From NCBI GenBank assembly GCA_017560945.1, contig JAFZDY010000019.1, positions 1 through 64,000 on the forward strand: 64,000 bases of DNA. Reading direction: 5' to 3'. Positions 18,458 to 27,649 of the stretch are shown here, piece by piece. The first letter of the stretch is position 1. The number at the start of each line of letters is the position of its first letter. This DNA is from Bacteroidaceae bacterium. GTDB lineage: Bacteria > Bacteroidota > Bacteroidia > Bacteroidales > Bacteroidaceae. The translations under genes and the position numbers were made by a program. The notes beneath the pieces are model-generated. The model was given only the letters and a program-made list of their open reading frames with translations. It did not search any database and was not told where the DNA came from.

Positions 18458-18676
18458 ATGGAAGAACCTAAGAAACTGACACGCCCCCGCACAGGGCGAA
18501 TGTTGGCCGGAATATGTGCCGGTATTGCCAACTACTTTGGTGTAGACGTCACTATGGTACGCATCGGATACTTGTTACTATCCCTCTTCTCTGCGGGCTT
18601 CCCAGGATTACTTTTGTATTTCATATTGACTCTCATTATCCCTGAAGAACCTAATAGATACGACTTAAGACGATGA
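18458..18676 (+). CDS. Small PspC-domain membrane protein
   Basis: 72 residues. The PspC signature is clear: GRMLAGICAGIANYFGVDVTMVRIGYLLL, then a hydrophobic segment (SAGFPGLLLYFILTLIIP). It is predicted to be a small inner-membrane protein. It lies 15 bp after argG and overlaps argC by 4 bp (ATGA), so it is translated as part of the arginine operon. Its link to arginine synthesis is not known; PspC proteins elsewhere serve envelope stress responses. Confidence 0.88.
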   Translation: MEEPKKLTRPRTGRMLAGICAGIANYFGVDVTMVRIGYLLLSLFSAGFPGLLLYFILTLIIPEEPNRYDLRR

Positions 18677-19641
18677 TAAAAGCAGGAATTATCGGAGGTG
18701 CAGGATATACAGCAGGCGAATTGCTCCGTCTGCTCATCCACCACCCCGAAGTAGAAATAACTTTTGTAAACAGTACAAGCAATGCAGGAAACCCCATTGT
18801 AGATGTACATGAAGGATTGATAGGTGAAACTGACATCGTATTCACCGACCAATTGCCGTTGGATCAGATAGATGTACTTTTCTTCTGCACTGCACACGGC
18901 GACACCAAGAAGTTCATGGAAAGTCATACATTACCCGAAAACTTGAAGGTAGTGGACCTATCAATGGATTATCGCATAGAGACGAACGAACACGACTTTG
19001 TATATGGCCTTCCTGAGTTGAACAAAGAGCGCATAAAAGCCGCACGCCACATTGCCAATCCTGGATGTTTTGCTACGTGCATTCAACTGGCATTGCTACC
19101 ATTGGCAAAGAATCAACTGATACACGAAAATGTGATGGTAAATGCCATTACAGGAAGCACGGGTGCAGGAGTAAAACCAGGAGCAACCAGCCATTTCAGT
19201 TGGCGTAACAACAACTTGAGCATATACAAGCCCTTCAGTCACCAGCATGTACCCGAAATCAAGCAAAGCCTTCACCAATTACAGGGAAGTTTCAATAGCG
19301 ACATCGATTTCATCCCCTATCGTGGTGATTTTGCTCGTGGTATCTTTGCTACATTAGTGCTTCATTGCAAGGTGAATGCTGATGCTCTTTACCAAATGTA
19401 TCAGGAATTTTATGCAGATGCACCCTTTGTGCACCTTACTGAAAAGAATTTGGATTTGAAGCAGGTAGTTAATACCAACAAGTGCCTCATCCACATAGAG
19501 AAGCACGAGGATAAGTTGCTTATCATCTCATGCATAGACAATCTCCTCAAAGGTGCCAGCGGACAGGCAGTACAGAATATGAACCTCCTCTTTGGATTGG
19601 ATGAAAAAACAGGTTTGAATCTTAAACCGAGTGCTTTCTAA
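18673..19641 (+). CDS. argC: N-acyl-gamma-glutamyl-phosphate reductase
   Basis: 322 residues. The N-terminal NADP-binding motif is GIIGGAGYTAGELLRLL, and the catalytic cysteine lies in HIANPGCFATC. The segment AITGSTGAGVKPGATSHFSWR is typical of ArgC. It reduces the acylglutamyl phosphate to the semialdehyde. Full length for the shorter ArgC type. Start overlaps the pspC stop. Confidence 0.95.
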   Translation: MIKAGIIGGAGYTAGELLRLLIHHPEVEITFVNSTSNAGNPIVDVHEGLIGETDIVFTDQLPLDQIDVLFFCTAHGDTKKFMESHTLPENLKVVDLSMDYRIETNEHDFVYGLPELNKERIKAARHIANPGCFATCIQLALLPLAKNQLIHENVMVNAITGSTGAGVKPGATSHFSWRNNNLSIYKPFSHQHVPEIKQSLHQLQGSFNSDIDFIPYRGDFARGIFATLVLHCKVNADALYQMYQEFYADAPFVHLTEKNLDLKQVVNTNKCLIHIEKHEDKLLIISCIDNLLKGASGQAVQNMNLLFGLDEKTGLNLKPSAF

Positions 19642-19691
19642 GTGAATAGAACAGTGAACGGAAAACAGACATAAACAAACAATAAAGAAAT

Positions 19692-20816
19692 ATGAATCTC
19701 TTTGACGTTTACCCCCTTTTTGACATAAACATTGTCAAAGGAAAAGGATGCCACGTGTGGGATGAACAGGGGCAAGAATACCTCGATCTTTATGGTGGAC
19801 ATGCAGTTATCAGTATTGGACATGCTCACCCTCACTATGTGGAAATGATTAGCAACCAAGTGGCTACACTCGGTTTCTACAGCAATTCAGTAATTAACAA
19901 AATACAACAACAAGTAGCCGAACGAATGGGACGGATTTCTGGTTATGAAGACTATAATCTGTTTCTCATAAATAGTGGAGCCGAAGCCAATGAAAATGCA
20001 CTTAAACTGGCCTCATTCCATAACGGACGTACCAGAGTACTTTCGGCTCAAAAGGCATTCCATGGCAGAACTTCATTAGCAGTAGAGGTTACAGCCAACC
20101 CTAACATCATCGCTCCCATCAACGCTTGTGGACACGCCACTTACCTTCCACTGAACGATTTGGACGCGTGGGTGACAGAGATTGAAAAAGGTGACGTATG
20201 TGCTGTAATCGTCGAGTGCATTCAAGGTGTAGGAGGTATTCGTATGGCTACTGCCGAATTCTTGAAAGGATTGCGCGAGGCATGTGACCGTACAGATACT
20301 GTACTCATCTGCGACGAGATACAGTGTGGATATGGCCGTAGTGGAAAATTCTTTGCCCACCAACATCTGGGTGTAAAACCTGATATGATAACAGTCGCCA
20401 AGGGCATTGCCAACGGATTCCCTATGGGTGGTGTACTTATCAGTCCCAAATTCAAAGCCATCTATGGTCAATTGGGTACTACATTCGGTGGTAATCACTT
20501 GGCATGTGCTGCAGCCCTTGCCGTAATGGATGTAATGGAACAGGAGGACTTGGTTAACAATGCAGCCCGTGTAGGTGAATACTTGATGACCGAACTCAAG
20601 AAATTGCCCCAAATAAAAGATGTTCGTGGAGAAGGTTTAATGATTGGTATGGAGTTTGAACAACCCATCAAGGAACTACGGCTGCGTCTATTGAAAGAGC
20701 AGCATGTATTCACTGGTGTAAGCGGAACAAATGTAGTACGCCTGTTACCTCCTCTCTGTCTCAGCATGGAAGAGGCTAAAGAATTCCTTAACAGATTGGC
20801 TGCCGTTTTGAAATAA
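19692..20816 (+). CDS. argD: Acylornithine aminotransferase
   Basis: 374 residues of class III PLP aminotransferase. It has the early GHAVISIGHAHP, the phosphate-binding INSGAEANENALKLA, the aspartate in ICDEIQCGYGRSG and the PLP lysine in TVAKGIANGFPMGG. It converts the acylglutamate semialdehyde to acylornithine. Last gene of the arginine operon; a 119-bp AT-rich gap follows. Confidence 0.94.
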   Translation: MNLFDVYPLFDINIVKGKGCHVWDEQGQEYLDLYGGHAVISIGHAHPHYVEMISNQVATLGFYSNSVINKIQQQVAERMGRISGYEDYNLFLINSGAEANENALKLASFHNGRTRVLSAQKAFHGRTSLAVEVTANPNIIAPINACGHATYLPLNDLDAWVTEIEKGDVCAVIVECIQGVGGIRMATAEFLKGLREACDRTDTVLICDEIQCGYGRSGKFFAHQHLGVKPDMITVAKGIANGFPMGGVLISPKFKAIYGQLGTTFGGNHLACAAALAVMDVMEQEDLVNNAARVGEYLMTELKKLPQIKDVRGEGLMIGMEFEQPIKELRLRLLKEQHVFTGVSGTNVVRLLPPLCLSMEEAKEFLNRLAAVLK

Positions 20817-20874
20817 TATGACTAAAATATATTAATTTTTCTGTATACATCGAATATAAAGAAAGTAATTGTTA

Positions 20875-20882
20875 TATATTTG
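20875..20882 (+). promoter_or_regulatory. -7 element of the secreted repeat-protein gene
   Basis: TATATTTG, 54 bp before the start codon, in an AT-rich gap after argD. Confidence 0.5.
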
Positions 20883-20935
20883 CGTCATCAAAAAAAGTAT
20901 AAAAAAGAGTATTAACTAAATAACATTTCTAAAAC

Positions 20936-22381
20936 ATGAAGAAAAAACTACTTACAATTCTTGGCTGTATAGCCTTTGGTACAACTTTTGCACAAACCCC
21001 TCGCGTGGAGGTTTTCCAACCCCAAGGAGCTATTGCAGACTCTCTCTATGGCGCATACGTACAAGGCGTATCACTTAATGGAGAATGGGCTGTCGGCTTC
21101 GGTACTGAATACACAAACTGGTCATTCATTTGGAATAAAACCACTGGAGAATTCCAATTAATCGAAGGTTCATATGAAGGTGTATCTTTGGCATCTGGCG
21201 TATCAAACGATGGTACTGTTGTTGGTGCATTCTACGAAGATACTGACGGCCATGGTGGATTAGGTTATATGCATCCCGGTATTTGGAAAGATGGTGTATG
21301 GACAAAACTTCCTATGGAAAATACATTCGTTTCTACACAAGGTAAGGATGCTACCGTTAATGGTGAAGCATGCTTTATTTCCGGTGATGGTGCGGTCATT
21401 ACAGGATATATATCAAGCCCCACTTTTGAGCGCAATTTCTATGATGACTATTCTGGCGAATGGATTGAAAAGAGAACAGTATCACTGCTTCGTCCTGCAG
21501 TGTGGACTAGAAAAGTTGACGGAACATACAAATTGGAGCGCAAAGGTAAATTACCTACAGGTGATGCTTTGCAACAAGGTATTTGGTCACGCTATGGTTC
21601 TTCACAAGATGGAACTGTGATTTCTGTTGTGGCAGATCATCCGACAGGAAGCCGTTCACCTGGTGTTATGGTTAATGGTGAATTGATTCGTATTTATGGT
21701 AAAGAGGATATTGACATTTGGTCAGAAGAGACACAGTATTTCTACGACGGAGTTTCGGTATGCGTAAGTCCTAATGGAAAATATGTTCCTGGTTATTGGG
21801 ATCCCACAGGTTCTGGTTATGGTCTTCAAGCCTTTGTTTATGACACAGAAACCGGAGATTTGGAAGAAGTAGAAGGATGGGGTGCTGCTACTGTAGTCTT
21901 GGATGACGGTTCTTTGTATGGTTTCAGCAGTTATATGGGTGCAGCCTTGTATCGTACAGCTGATAAGTCCTTTAACGGAACACTCTCAGATTATCTGAAC
22001 CTTTACTATGGAGGCTACAACGGAACTCTTCCCCAAACAATCCTTTCAGTATCAAGTGACGGAAAGACTATCGGTGGATGGTACTCTATCGCAGATGCTA
22101 TCGGTGCATTGATGGTTCCAAGTATCGTAGTTCTCAATGGCGAACCTAATAGCGAACCTGATCACATTGCCAACCAATATCAAGATCAGCGCACTATCAT
22201 CGTATTGGGTGATGAAGTGATTGCTCCCTTGGCAGAAAAGGTTGAACTCTACAGTGCACAAGGAACATTACTTGGAAGCACATTGGGTGATCGTATCAGC
22301 CTCAACGGACAAGGCGTTATCATCGCTAAGGCTTATTACGAGGATGGAAAAGTTGAAATCAAGAAGATTGCCGTAAAATAA
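20936..22381 (+). CDS. Secreted protein with HAF/propeller-like repeats and a type-IX-like C-terminal domain
   Basis: 481 residues with a signal peptide (MKKKLLTILGCIAFGTTFAQ). The body contains recurring short units of the type GVSLNGEWAVGFG, GVSNDGTVVGAFY, ISGDGAVITGYI and VSSDGKTIGGWY, each combining 'S.DG..V.G' with an aromatic residue, as in HAF-type or propeller repeats. The last ~70 residues (VELYSAQGTLLGS ... VEIKKIAVK) look like a Por-secretion-type C-terminal domain. Surface or periplasmic location is likely; function unknown. Its codon choice (GGT, GTA, TCA rich) differs from the GC-richer 1-9 kb region. Confidence 0.75.
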   Translation: MKKKLLTILGCIAFGTTFAQTPRVEVFQPQGAIADSLYGAYVQGVSLNGEWAVGFGTEYTNWSFIWNKTTGEFQLIEGSYEGVSLASGVSNDGTVVGAFYEDTDGHGGLGYMHPGIWKDGVWTKLPMENTFVSTQGKDATVNGEACFISGDGAVITGYISSPTFERNFYDDYSGEWIEKRTVSLLRPAVWTRKVDGTYKLERKGKLPTGDALQQGIWSRYGSSQDGTVISVVADHPTGSRSPGVMVNGELIRIYGKEDIDIWSEETQYFYDGVSVCVSPNGKYVPGYWDPTGSGYGLQAFVYDTETGDLEEVEGWGAATVVLDDGSLYGFSSYMGAALYRTADKSFNGTLSDYLNLYYGGYNGTLPQTILSVSSDGKTIGGWYSIADAIGALMVPSIVVLNGEPNSEPDHIANQYQDQRTIIVLGDEVIAPLAEKVELYSAQGTLLGSTLGDRISLNGQGVIIAKAYYEDGKVEIKKIAVK

Positions 22382-22404
22382 GAGAGGCAATAAATATTTA
22401 ATAG

Positions 22405-22443
22405 AAGGAAGCGACTGAACAAACATTCGCTTCCTTTTGTTTT
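22405..22443 (+). terminator. Rho-independent terminator
   Basis: AAGGAAGCGA pairs with TCGCTTCCTT across a 12-nt loop, followed by TTGTTTT, between the secreted repeat protein and rubredoxin. Confidence 0.8.
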
Positions 22444-22479
22444 ATATATATAACAGATAACCTCTAAAAACAAGACAAT

Positions 22480-22641
22480 ATGAAAAAGTACATTTGTACA
22501 GTTTGTGATTGGGTATATGACCCCAAAGTAGGTGACCCTGAAAGTGGTATTGAACCTGGCACGCCTTTTGAAGATATCCCCGAAGATTGGATATGCCCCG
22601 TGTGTGGAGTTGGCAAAGACTCTTTCGAGGAATTGAATTAA
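22480..22641 (+). CDS. Rubredoxin
   Basis: 53 residues, beginning [15 protein letters not shown] and ending DSFEELN. Two CxxC(G) knuckles (CTVC and CPVC) supply the four cysteine ligands of one iron atom, with the family phrases [15 protein letters not shown] between them. It is a small cytosolic electron carrier, probably serving oxygen or peroxide defence in an anaerobe. Typical length. It has a terminator on each side, so it is probably a single-gene transcript. Confidence 0.95.
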   Translation: MKKYICTVCDWVYDPKVGDPESGIEPGTPFEDIPEDWICPVCGVGKDSFEELN

Positions 22642-22650
22642 GGAGCTTCA

Positions 22651-22710
22651 TAAAGAGTGAAGAGACCTATAGTAGAAGACATTGGGTGCTTCACTCTTTA
22701 CCTTTTTAGT
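22651..22710 (+). terminator. Terminator-like hairpin after rubredoxin
   Basis: TAAAGAGTGAAG and CTTCACTCTTTA are perfectly complementary 12-bp arms with a 26-nt loop, followed by CCTTTTTAG. Confidence 0.65.
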
Positions 22711-22855
22711 TTCAAAAGAGAGGCTCTATTACATGAATGTGTTCTCCTTTAACCTTATAAGTAAGTTCGATATAAGGGAACTATCATAAATGAATATGGC
22801 ATAGGAAACGAGCGGTATCGGTTCGATGCAACAAGTATTGCTTTACCCCTACAAA

Positions 22856-22933
22856 TTAGGCACTGATTACACGAACTTCACGGATTATATTTGCATATAA
22901 ACACCGTGCGTATCGTGTGTAATCAGTGCCTAA
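22856..22933. repeat. Long dispersed palindrome with TTAGGCAC ends, copy A
   Basis: The arms TTAGGCACTGATTACAC and its near-complement continue inward through CACGG/CCGTG to a TTATAT-TTGC-ATATAA tip, making one near-continuous 78-bp stem. It lies 25 bp beyond the stop of the minus-strand Na/Pi symporter and probably also ends that transcript. The region between rubredoxin's terminator and this element (22711-22855) shows nothing else I can name. Confidence 0.7.
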
Positions 22934-22957
22934 AATTATATAGGAGGAGTAAATGAA

Positions 22958-24652
22958 TTACTGTTTCTTCTCGCGCACATCAGTTTGAGCCTCTACTACG
23001 TTCACCACATAGTCGCCCAATTTTTCACATTCGCCAATGATATCCATGTAGTGAACACCCATTTGATAGCCATATTCCTTGTTGTTCACGTCAAGGAGAT
23101 TCTGATTCTTCAACTGATTGCGATAATTATTGATTTCATTCTCAATATTGAAACTTTGGTTTACATCCGTATGAGTAGGATTCTCCAACAGACGAATCAT
23201 TTGCTCAAGTGCTTGATCTGTGAGTCCCATCATCTGTCCAATACGTTCATACTGCTTGGATGTAAAGTCTTCCTTTCCATTGTGCTTGCGATTGAAAGTT
23301 CGTGCCAAATTGTAGCAACTATCACCGATACTTTCAATCTCGGTCACCTCACGAAGCATAGAGCGTATTTGCAATTTACTTTCCGAACTCAAGCGACCTT
23401 CTGACACTTCATTCAAGTAGTTAGCAATTTCCACCTCCATGTTGTCACTAATGCTCTCGTACTTCTCGATGCGACTAAAGATTTTGTTAAACTCATTGTC
23501 ATTCTTTTCAGTCATCAAAGAACGTACCATTCCAAACATCTTACGTGTACGTTGTGCAAACAGATTGATTTCCTTGCGAGCCTGCAAGATAGAAAGTTCA
23601 GCAGTAGAAAGCATACCTCCTGAAATGAAACGCAAGCGGAACTCTTCCTCATCGTCCTTTTTAGACGGAATAATGAAACATACGGTTCGCTCGATAAACT
23701 TCACAAACCAAATAAGGATAACTACGTTGCACACGTTAAACGTAGTATGGAAAGCCGACAACATCAAGGGTACAGCCACTTCAGTTTCTGTACTACCCAA
23801 CACATTGTGTACAAACCAAGTGATGCCACTAGTTACAGGATTGAACAAAATCAATACCCAAATAACACCAAACACATTGAACATCAAGTGCGCCATAGCG
23901 GCACGGCGTGCCTGCGTATTACCAGTAATAGCTGCCAAGTTTGCGGTAATCGTAGTACCAATATTCTCACCCAATACCAACGCGGCACCCAGTTCGAATG
24001 AGATCCATCCGTTGGCACACATAATCAGGGTAATAGCCATCGTGGCTGCCGAGGCCTGTACTATCATAGTAAGTACCGTTCCAATGAGAACAAACAGGAT
24101 AACAGAGAAGAATCCCATATCCGTATAGTTCTGCAAGAAGGCCAGCATTTCGGGATTGTGCTTCAAGTCGGGCGCGTTGCTTTGCAACATAGAAAGTCCC
24201 ATGAAAAGGAATGAGAATCCGAAAATGAATTCACCGATGGATTTCTTGCTACTCTTTTGTGCAAAGAGCACGGGGATGGCGCCTATAGCCAACAGGGGCA
24301 ATGCATAGTCGGCCAAACTTACCTTGAAACCAAGAATAGAGATAATCCAAGCCGTCACCGTAGTACCAATGTTGGCACCCATGATAACACCGATAGATTG
24401 AGCAAGTGTAAGCAATCCTGCATTTACAAAACTTACCACCATCACTGTAGTAGCAGATGATGATTGGATAAGCATGGTTATCAACATACCTGTAAGTACA
24501 CCTGTCACTCGATTGGTAGTCATCGCCGTAAGAATGCTACGCAAACGGTCTCCGGCAAACTTTTGCAAAGCCTCACTCATTATCTTCATTCCGTAAAGGA
24601 ACAAAGCCAACGAGCCTAATAGTTTCGCAAAATCATAGAATCCATATTCCAT
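22958..24652 (-). CDS. Na+/phosphate symporter family protein with PhoU-like domain
   Basis: 564 residues. The N-terminal ~330 residues form the paired Na_Pi_cotrans repeats, recognisable by the glutamine-serine motifs IQSSSATTVMVVSF and VQASAATMAITLI, and by GANIGTTVTAW / GENIGTTITAN. The C-terminal ~200 residues are helical and PhoU-like. The role is sodium-coupled phosphate (or another anion) transport in the inner membrane, with the soluble domain possibly regulatory. Single-gene unit, ending in palindrome A. Confidence 0.93.
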   Translation of the reverse strand: MEYGFYDFAKLLGSLALFLYGMKIMSEALQKFAGDRLRSILTAMTTNRVTGVLTGMLITMLIQSSSATTVMVVSFVNAGLLTLAQSIGVIMGANIGTTVTAWIISILGFKVSLADYALPLLAIGAIPVLFAQKSSKKSIGEFIFGFSFLFMGLSMLQSNAPDLKHNPEMLAFLQNYTDMGFFSVILFVLIGTVLTMIVQASAATMAITLIMCANGWISFELGAALVLGENIGTTITANLAAITGNTQARRAAMAHLMFNVFGVIWVLILFNPVTSGITWFVHNVLGSTETEVAVPLMLSAFHTTFNVCNVVILIWFVKFIERTVCFIIPSKKDDEEEFRLRFISGGMLSTAELSILQARKEINLFAQRTRKMFGMVRSLMTEKNDNEFNKIFSRIEKYESISDNMEVEIANYLNEVSEGRLSSESKLQIRSMLREVTEIESIGDSCYNLARTFNRKHNGKEDFTSKQYERIGQMMGLTDQALEQMIRLLENPTHTDVNQSFNIENEINNYRNQLKNQNLLDVNNKEYGYQMGVHYMDIIGECEKLGDYVVNVVEAQTDVREKKQ

Positions 24653-24844
24653 AATGATTTCTCTTTTAAAATTATTTATTACGCTTTTGTTTCAAAATTG
24701 TGGCAAAAATAATAAAAAAATCGTTTAGTAAACGATATTAAACACACTTTTTTCGGATGGCAATGTTGTATTATGCGCAAAGTGAGAGTAAAAATAACGT
24801 CACAATTGTCCTTTCCCAAAGAGAATGGCGTATAAAAAGAAGGC

Positions 24845-26077
24845 TTAACGATACACCAAGGTAGAGATTCTATCGGAAGCAAACACATCATTGGCAACCT
24901 CGACAAGTTGATCAGTTGTAATAGATTGAATACGAGCAAAGAGTTTATCAGCCGACTCACAACGATTGTAATGCAAGAATGACTTGGCCATGTCTAATGC
25001 ACGATTTTCAAAATTATCACATGCAACACCTATTTGTCCAATAAGTTGCTTCTTGGCCGCGGACAACTTTGCCTCGGTCAGTGGTTGTTCACGAAAGATT
25101 TCCAGTTCCTTATGTACAAGGTCGAGACAATGATTCACATCCTCGTGATCGCAACCGAAGTAAATACACCATGCACCAGTATCGGTGTAACTGGTAAGAT
25201 TGCTCTCTACGGTATATACAAGGCCTCGTTTCTCGCGAAGGGAGATATTCAAGCGACTATTCATACCAGGTCCTCCCAACATATTGTTGAGCAGATAAAG
25301 GACCGTACGACGTTCATCATTGGCATCGTAAGCACGACCTCCCAAAAGGACATGAGCCTGATGAGTGTCTTTTTTCAACTCCAACGTACGTGCCTGATAG
25401 TCGGGTAAAGGGATATTCAATGCATTAGGAATATCGATATCAAGAGATGCAGAGGGAATGCTTCCTGCGTATTTCTCCGCCCAACGGACAATGCGTTGAA
25501 AGTCTGTGTCCCCTTTTACAAACAATATCATATTATCCGGACGATAGTGCTGACCAGTGAAGGCCAACGCATCAGATGTACGATAGGTGCGGAGTTGTTC
25601 GGGCTTTCCTAAGATATTACGTCCCAATGGGTGATTGGGGAAAATAAGTTCTTCGAAATCGTCGTAAATAAGTTCTTGTGGAGTATCCTCGTAACTAAGG
25701 ATTTCGTCCACTACCACCTCCACCTCCTTATCCATCTCGTGTTGAGGAAAAGTACTGTGAAAAACTATGTCGGTGAGTAGTTCGATGGCTCGCTCGGTAT
25801 GCTCCTTCAAGAAAGCCGCGTACACCACCATCTCCTCCTTGTTGGTATAGGCATTCAAGTCGCCCCCCACGTGCTCCATACGATTGATGATGTGCCACGC
25901 CCGACGGTGGGTAGTCCCCTTGAATATCATGTGCTCCACCAGATGAGCCATACCTTGTTGATGGGGCAACTCGTGACGAGTACCCGCCTTGATTGCATAA
26001 CCACAATAGGTCACCCCCGTAGGTGATGGGGTGTGCACAATGCGCAATCCGTTGGAAAGAGTATGGGTGTTCAGCAT
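24845..26077 (-). CDS. M16-family zinc metallopeptidase
   Basis: 410 residues. The inverted zinc motif HLVEHMIF (HxxEH) is at about residue 45, with the downstream glutamate region in VVDEILSYEDTP. The second half has the M16 C-domain with SRLNISLREKRGLVYTV. It is the mitochondrial-processing-peptidase-like single-chain type and probably acts on peptides or small proteins. A -7-like element lies on the minus strand at 26116-26123 (TAATTTTG). Confidence 0.93.
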   Translation of the reverse strand: MLNTHTLSNGLRIVHTPSPTGVTYCGYAIKAGTRHELPHQQGMAHLVEHMIFKGTTHRRAWHIINRMEHVGGDLNAYTNKEEMVVYAAFLKEHTERAIELLTDIVFHSTFPQHEMDKEVEVVVDEILSYEDTPQELIYDDFEELIFPNHPLGRNILGKPEQLRTYRTSDALAFTGQHYRPDNMILFVKGDTDFQRIVRWAEKYAGSIPSASLDIDIPNALNIPLPDYQARTLELKKDTHQAHVLLGGRAYDANDERRTVLYLLNNMLGGPGMNSRLNISLREKRGLVYTVESNLTSYTDTGAWCIYFGCDHEDVNHCLDLVHKELEIFREQPLTEAKLSAAKKQLIGQIGVACDNFENRALDMAKSFLHYNRCESADKLFARIQSITTDQLVEVANDVFASDRISTLVYR

Positions 26078-26187
26078 ATCTTAGATTTAGCCATTAGTTT
26101 TTGTCATATTGATTGCAAAATTAGTACTTTTTTATGGGTTTAAGCCATTTTTCTTCATTTTGTTGCTAAAATAGCGAAGATAGAATG

Positions 26188-26195
26188 TATCTTTG
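26188..26195 (+). promoter_or_regulatory. -7 element of the LOG-family gene
   Basis: TATCTTTG followed by C, 22 bp before the start codon. A divergent TAATTTTG on the minus strand at 26116-26123 probably serves the M16 gene. Confidence 0.6.
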
Positions 26196-26217
26196 CAACT
26201 GAATATTCACAAAGACT

Positions 26218-26751
26218 ATGGATAAAATAGGAATTTTCTGCTCGGCTTGCGAGCAGATATCACCTCGCTACTTTGAGTGCACACGTGAACTGGGAGCATG
26301 GATGGCCACTGAAGGCAAGACACTTGTCTATGGTGGAGCCGACATGGGACTGATGGAGTGTATTGCACACACCGTGAAAGAGCACGGCGGAAAGGTGGTG
26401 GGGGTGGTACCCACGAAATTGGAGGAAAAGGGACGAGTAAGTGACCTGTTGGACGTAACCTTCCACACCGTGAACTTGAGTGACCGTAAGGACGTTATAT
26501 TACAGGAGAGCGACATCCTGGTAGCCTTACCCGGAGGTGTGGGCACATTGGACGAAATATTTCACGTAGTGGCCGGCGCCACCATCGGATATCACTCAAA
26601 ACGAGTAGTCCTCTACAACATCGACGGATTTTGGGACAGTATGCTGACCATGCTTCAACAAATGGAGGCACAGGGCTTCATCCGACGTCCACTTCACCAA
26701 TTCCTGAGTGTAGCCACCTCGCTGGACGAACTAAAGGAGTTGCTCAGATAA
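26218..26751 (+). CDS. LOG-family nucleoside 5'-monophosphate phosphoribohydrolase
   Basis: 177 residues, the usual short LOG length. The signature PGGVGTLDE is present, with YGGADMGLM near the N-terminus. Members cleave ribose 5-phosphate from nucleotide monophosphates, including cytokinin riboside phosphates; in bacteria the usual substrates are AMP-like nucleotides or their breakdown products. Cytosolic. A 22-bp-period array separates it from the next gene. Confidence 0.93.
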   Translation: MDKIGIFCSACEQISPRYFECTRELGAWMATEGKTLVYGGADMGLMECIAHTVKEHGGKVVGVVPTKLEEKGRVSDLLDVTFHTVNLSDRKDVILQESDILVALPGGVGTLDEIFHVVAGATIGYHSKRVVLYNIDGFWDSMLTMLQQMEAQGFIRRPLHQFLSVATSLDELKELLR

Positions 26752-26771
26752 AGTAAAGGTGCAACGACGTT

Positions 26772-26860
26772 TGCCCAACGTACTGAAAACCCTCTGCCAA
26801 GGCTTTGGCAGTACCCTGCCAACGACCAGGCAATATCCTGCCTACACCTTGGCAGAGTAA
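26772..26860. repeat. Four-unit degenerate tandem array, 22-bp period
   Basis: TGCC begins units at 26772, 26795, 26817 and 26839. Units two to four each contain TGCCnA...GGCA, so each can form its own TGCCAAGG/TTGGCA stem. GGCAGTACCC in unit two recalls GCAGTACC in the array at 9597. Confidence 0.7.
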
Positions 26861-26899
26861 AAGAAAGTATAATAGAAACATTTGTACAACCTTGACTAT

Positions 26900-27502
26900 A
26901 TGAAAACAAGTATCCATGCACTACTCCGCAAAGAGGCAGAAGCGGTGATGAACATCCCCGTGACCGATGCCTATGAACAAGCCGTAGAGCTCATAGTGGA
27001 ACAAGTGCATCACAAAAAAGGCAAACTTATCACCAGCGGTATGGGTAAAGCCGGCCAGATAGCCATGAACATGGCCACTACATTCTGCTCGACAGGAACT
27101 CCATCGGTCTTCCTACATCCCAGTGAAGCGCAACACGGTGACTTGGGAATCATTCAAGAAAATGACCTGTTGTTACTCATCAGTAATTCAGGAAAGACAC
27201 GCGAGATAGTTGAGTTAACCCAACTAAGCCTTAGATTGAACCCCAACTTGAAGTTCATCGTCATCACTGGCAATAGTGAAAGCCCCCTGGCTCAAGAAGC
27301 GGACATCTGCCTCTGCACTGGACACCCCGATGAAGTGTGCGCCTTAGGGATGGCTCCTACGACCAGCACCACGGTTATGACCGTCATAGGCGACATCCTG
27401 GTAGTGGAAACCACCAAACGTATAGGCCTTACCATCGAGGAGTATAGCAAACGCCACCATGGCGGATATTTGGGAAAACGGTCAAGAGAATTAAGTAAAT
27501 AA
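26900..27502 (+). CDS. SIS-domain sugar-phosphate isomerase (arabinose 5-phosphate isomerase type, no CBS domains)
   Basis: 200 residues from the ATG at 26900; a TTG six codons earlier is less likely. The SIS domain has GKLITSGMGKAGQIAMNMATTFCSTG, the HPSEAQHGDLG segment and LLISNSGKTREIVEL. This matches KdsD/KpsF proteins, which convert ribulose 5-phosphate to arabinose 5-phosphate for KDO synthesis in lipopolysaccharide. The C-terminal CBS pair of the classic enzyme is missing. CBS-less versions are known, so this is probably a natural short form. Confidence 0.85.
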   Translation: MKTSIHALLRKEAEAVMNIPVTDAYEQAVELIVEQVHHKKGKLITSGMGKAGQIAMNMATTFCSTGTPSVFLHPSEAQHGDLGIIQENDLLLLISNSGKTREIVELTQLSLRLNPNLKFIVITGNSESPLAQEADICLCTGHPDEVCALGMAPTTSTTVMTVIGDILVVETTKRIGLTIEEYSKRHHGGYLGKRSRELSK

Positions 27503-27649
27503 TACAACACTCAAGCACGGATTGTTTCCTTTTATTCATGGAAACTCCACGGAACTTAGAAATCCTTCCCATTCGATATGCCCAATAAGGTTGTAAGAAG
27601 GAATGGACGTGTTATCCGTATCATCCGCGCCAAAAACAGACATAACACT

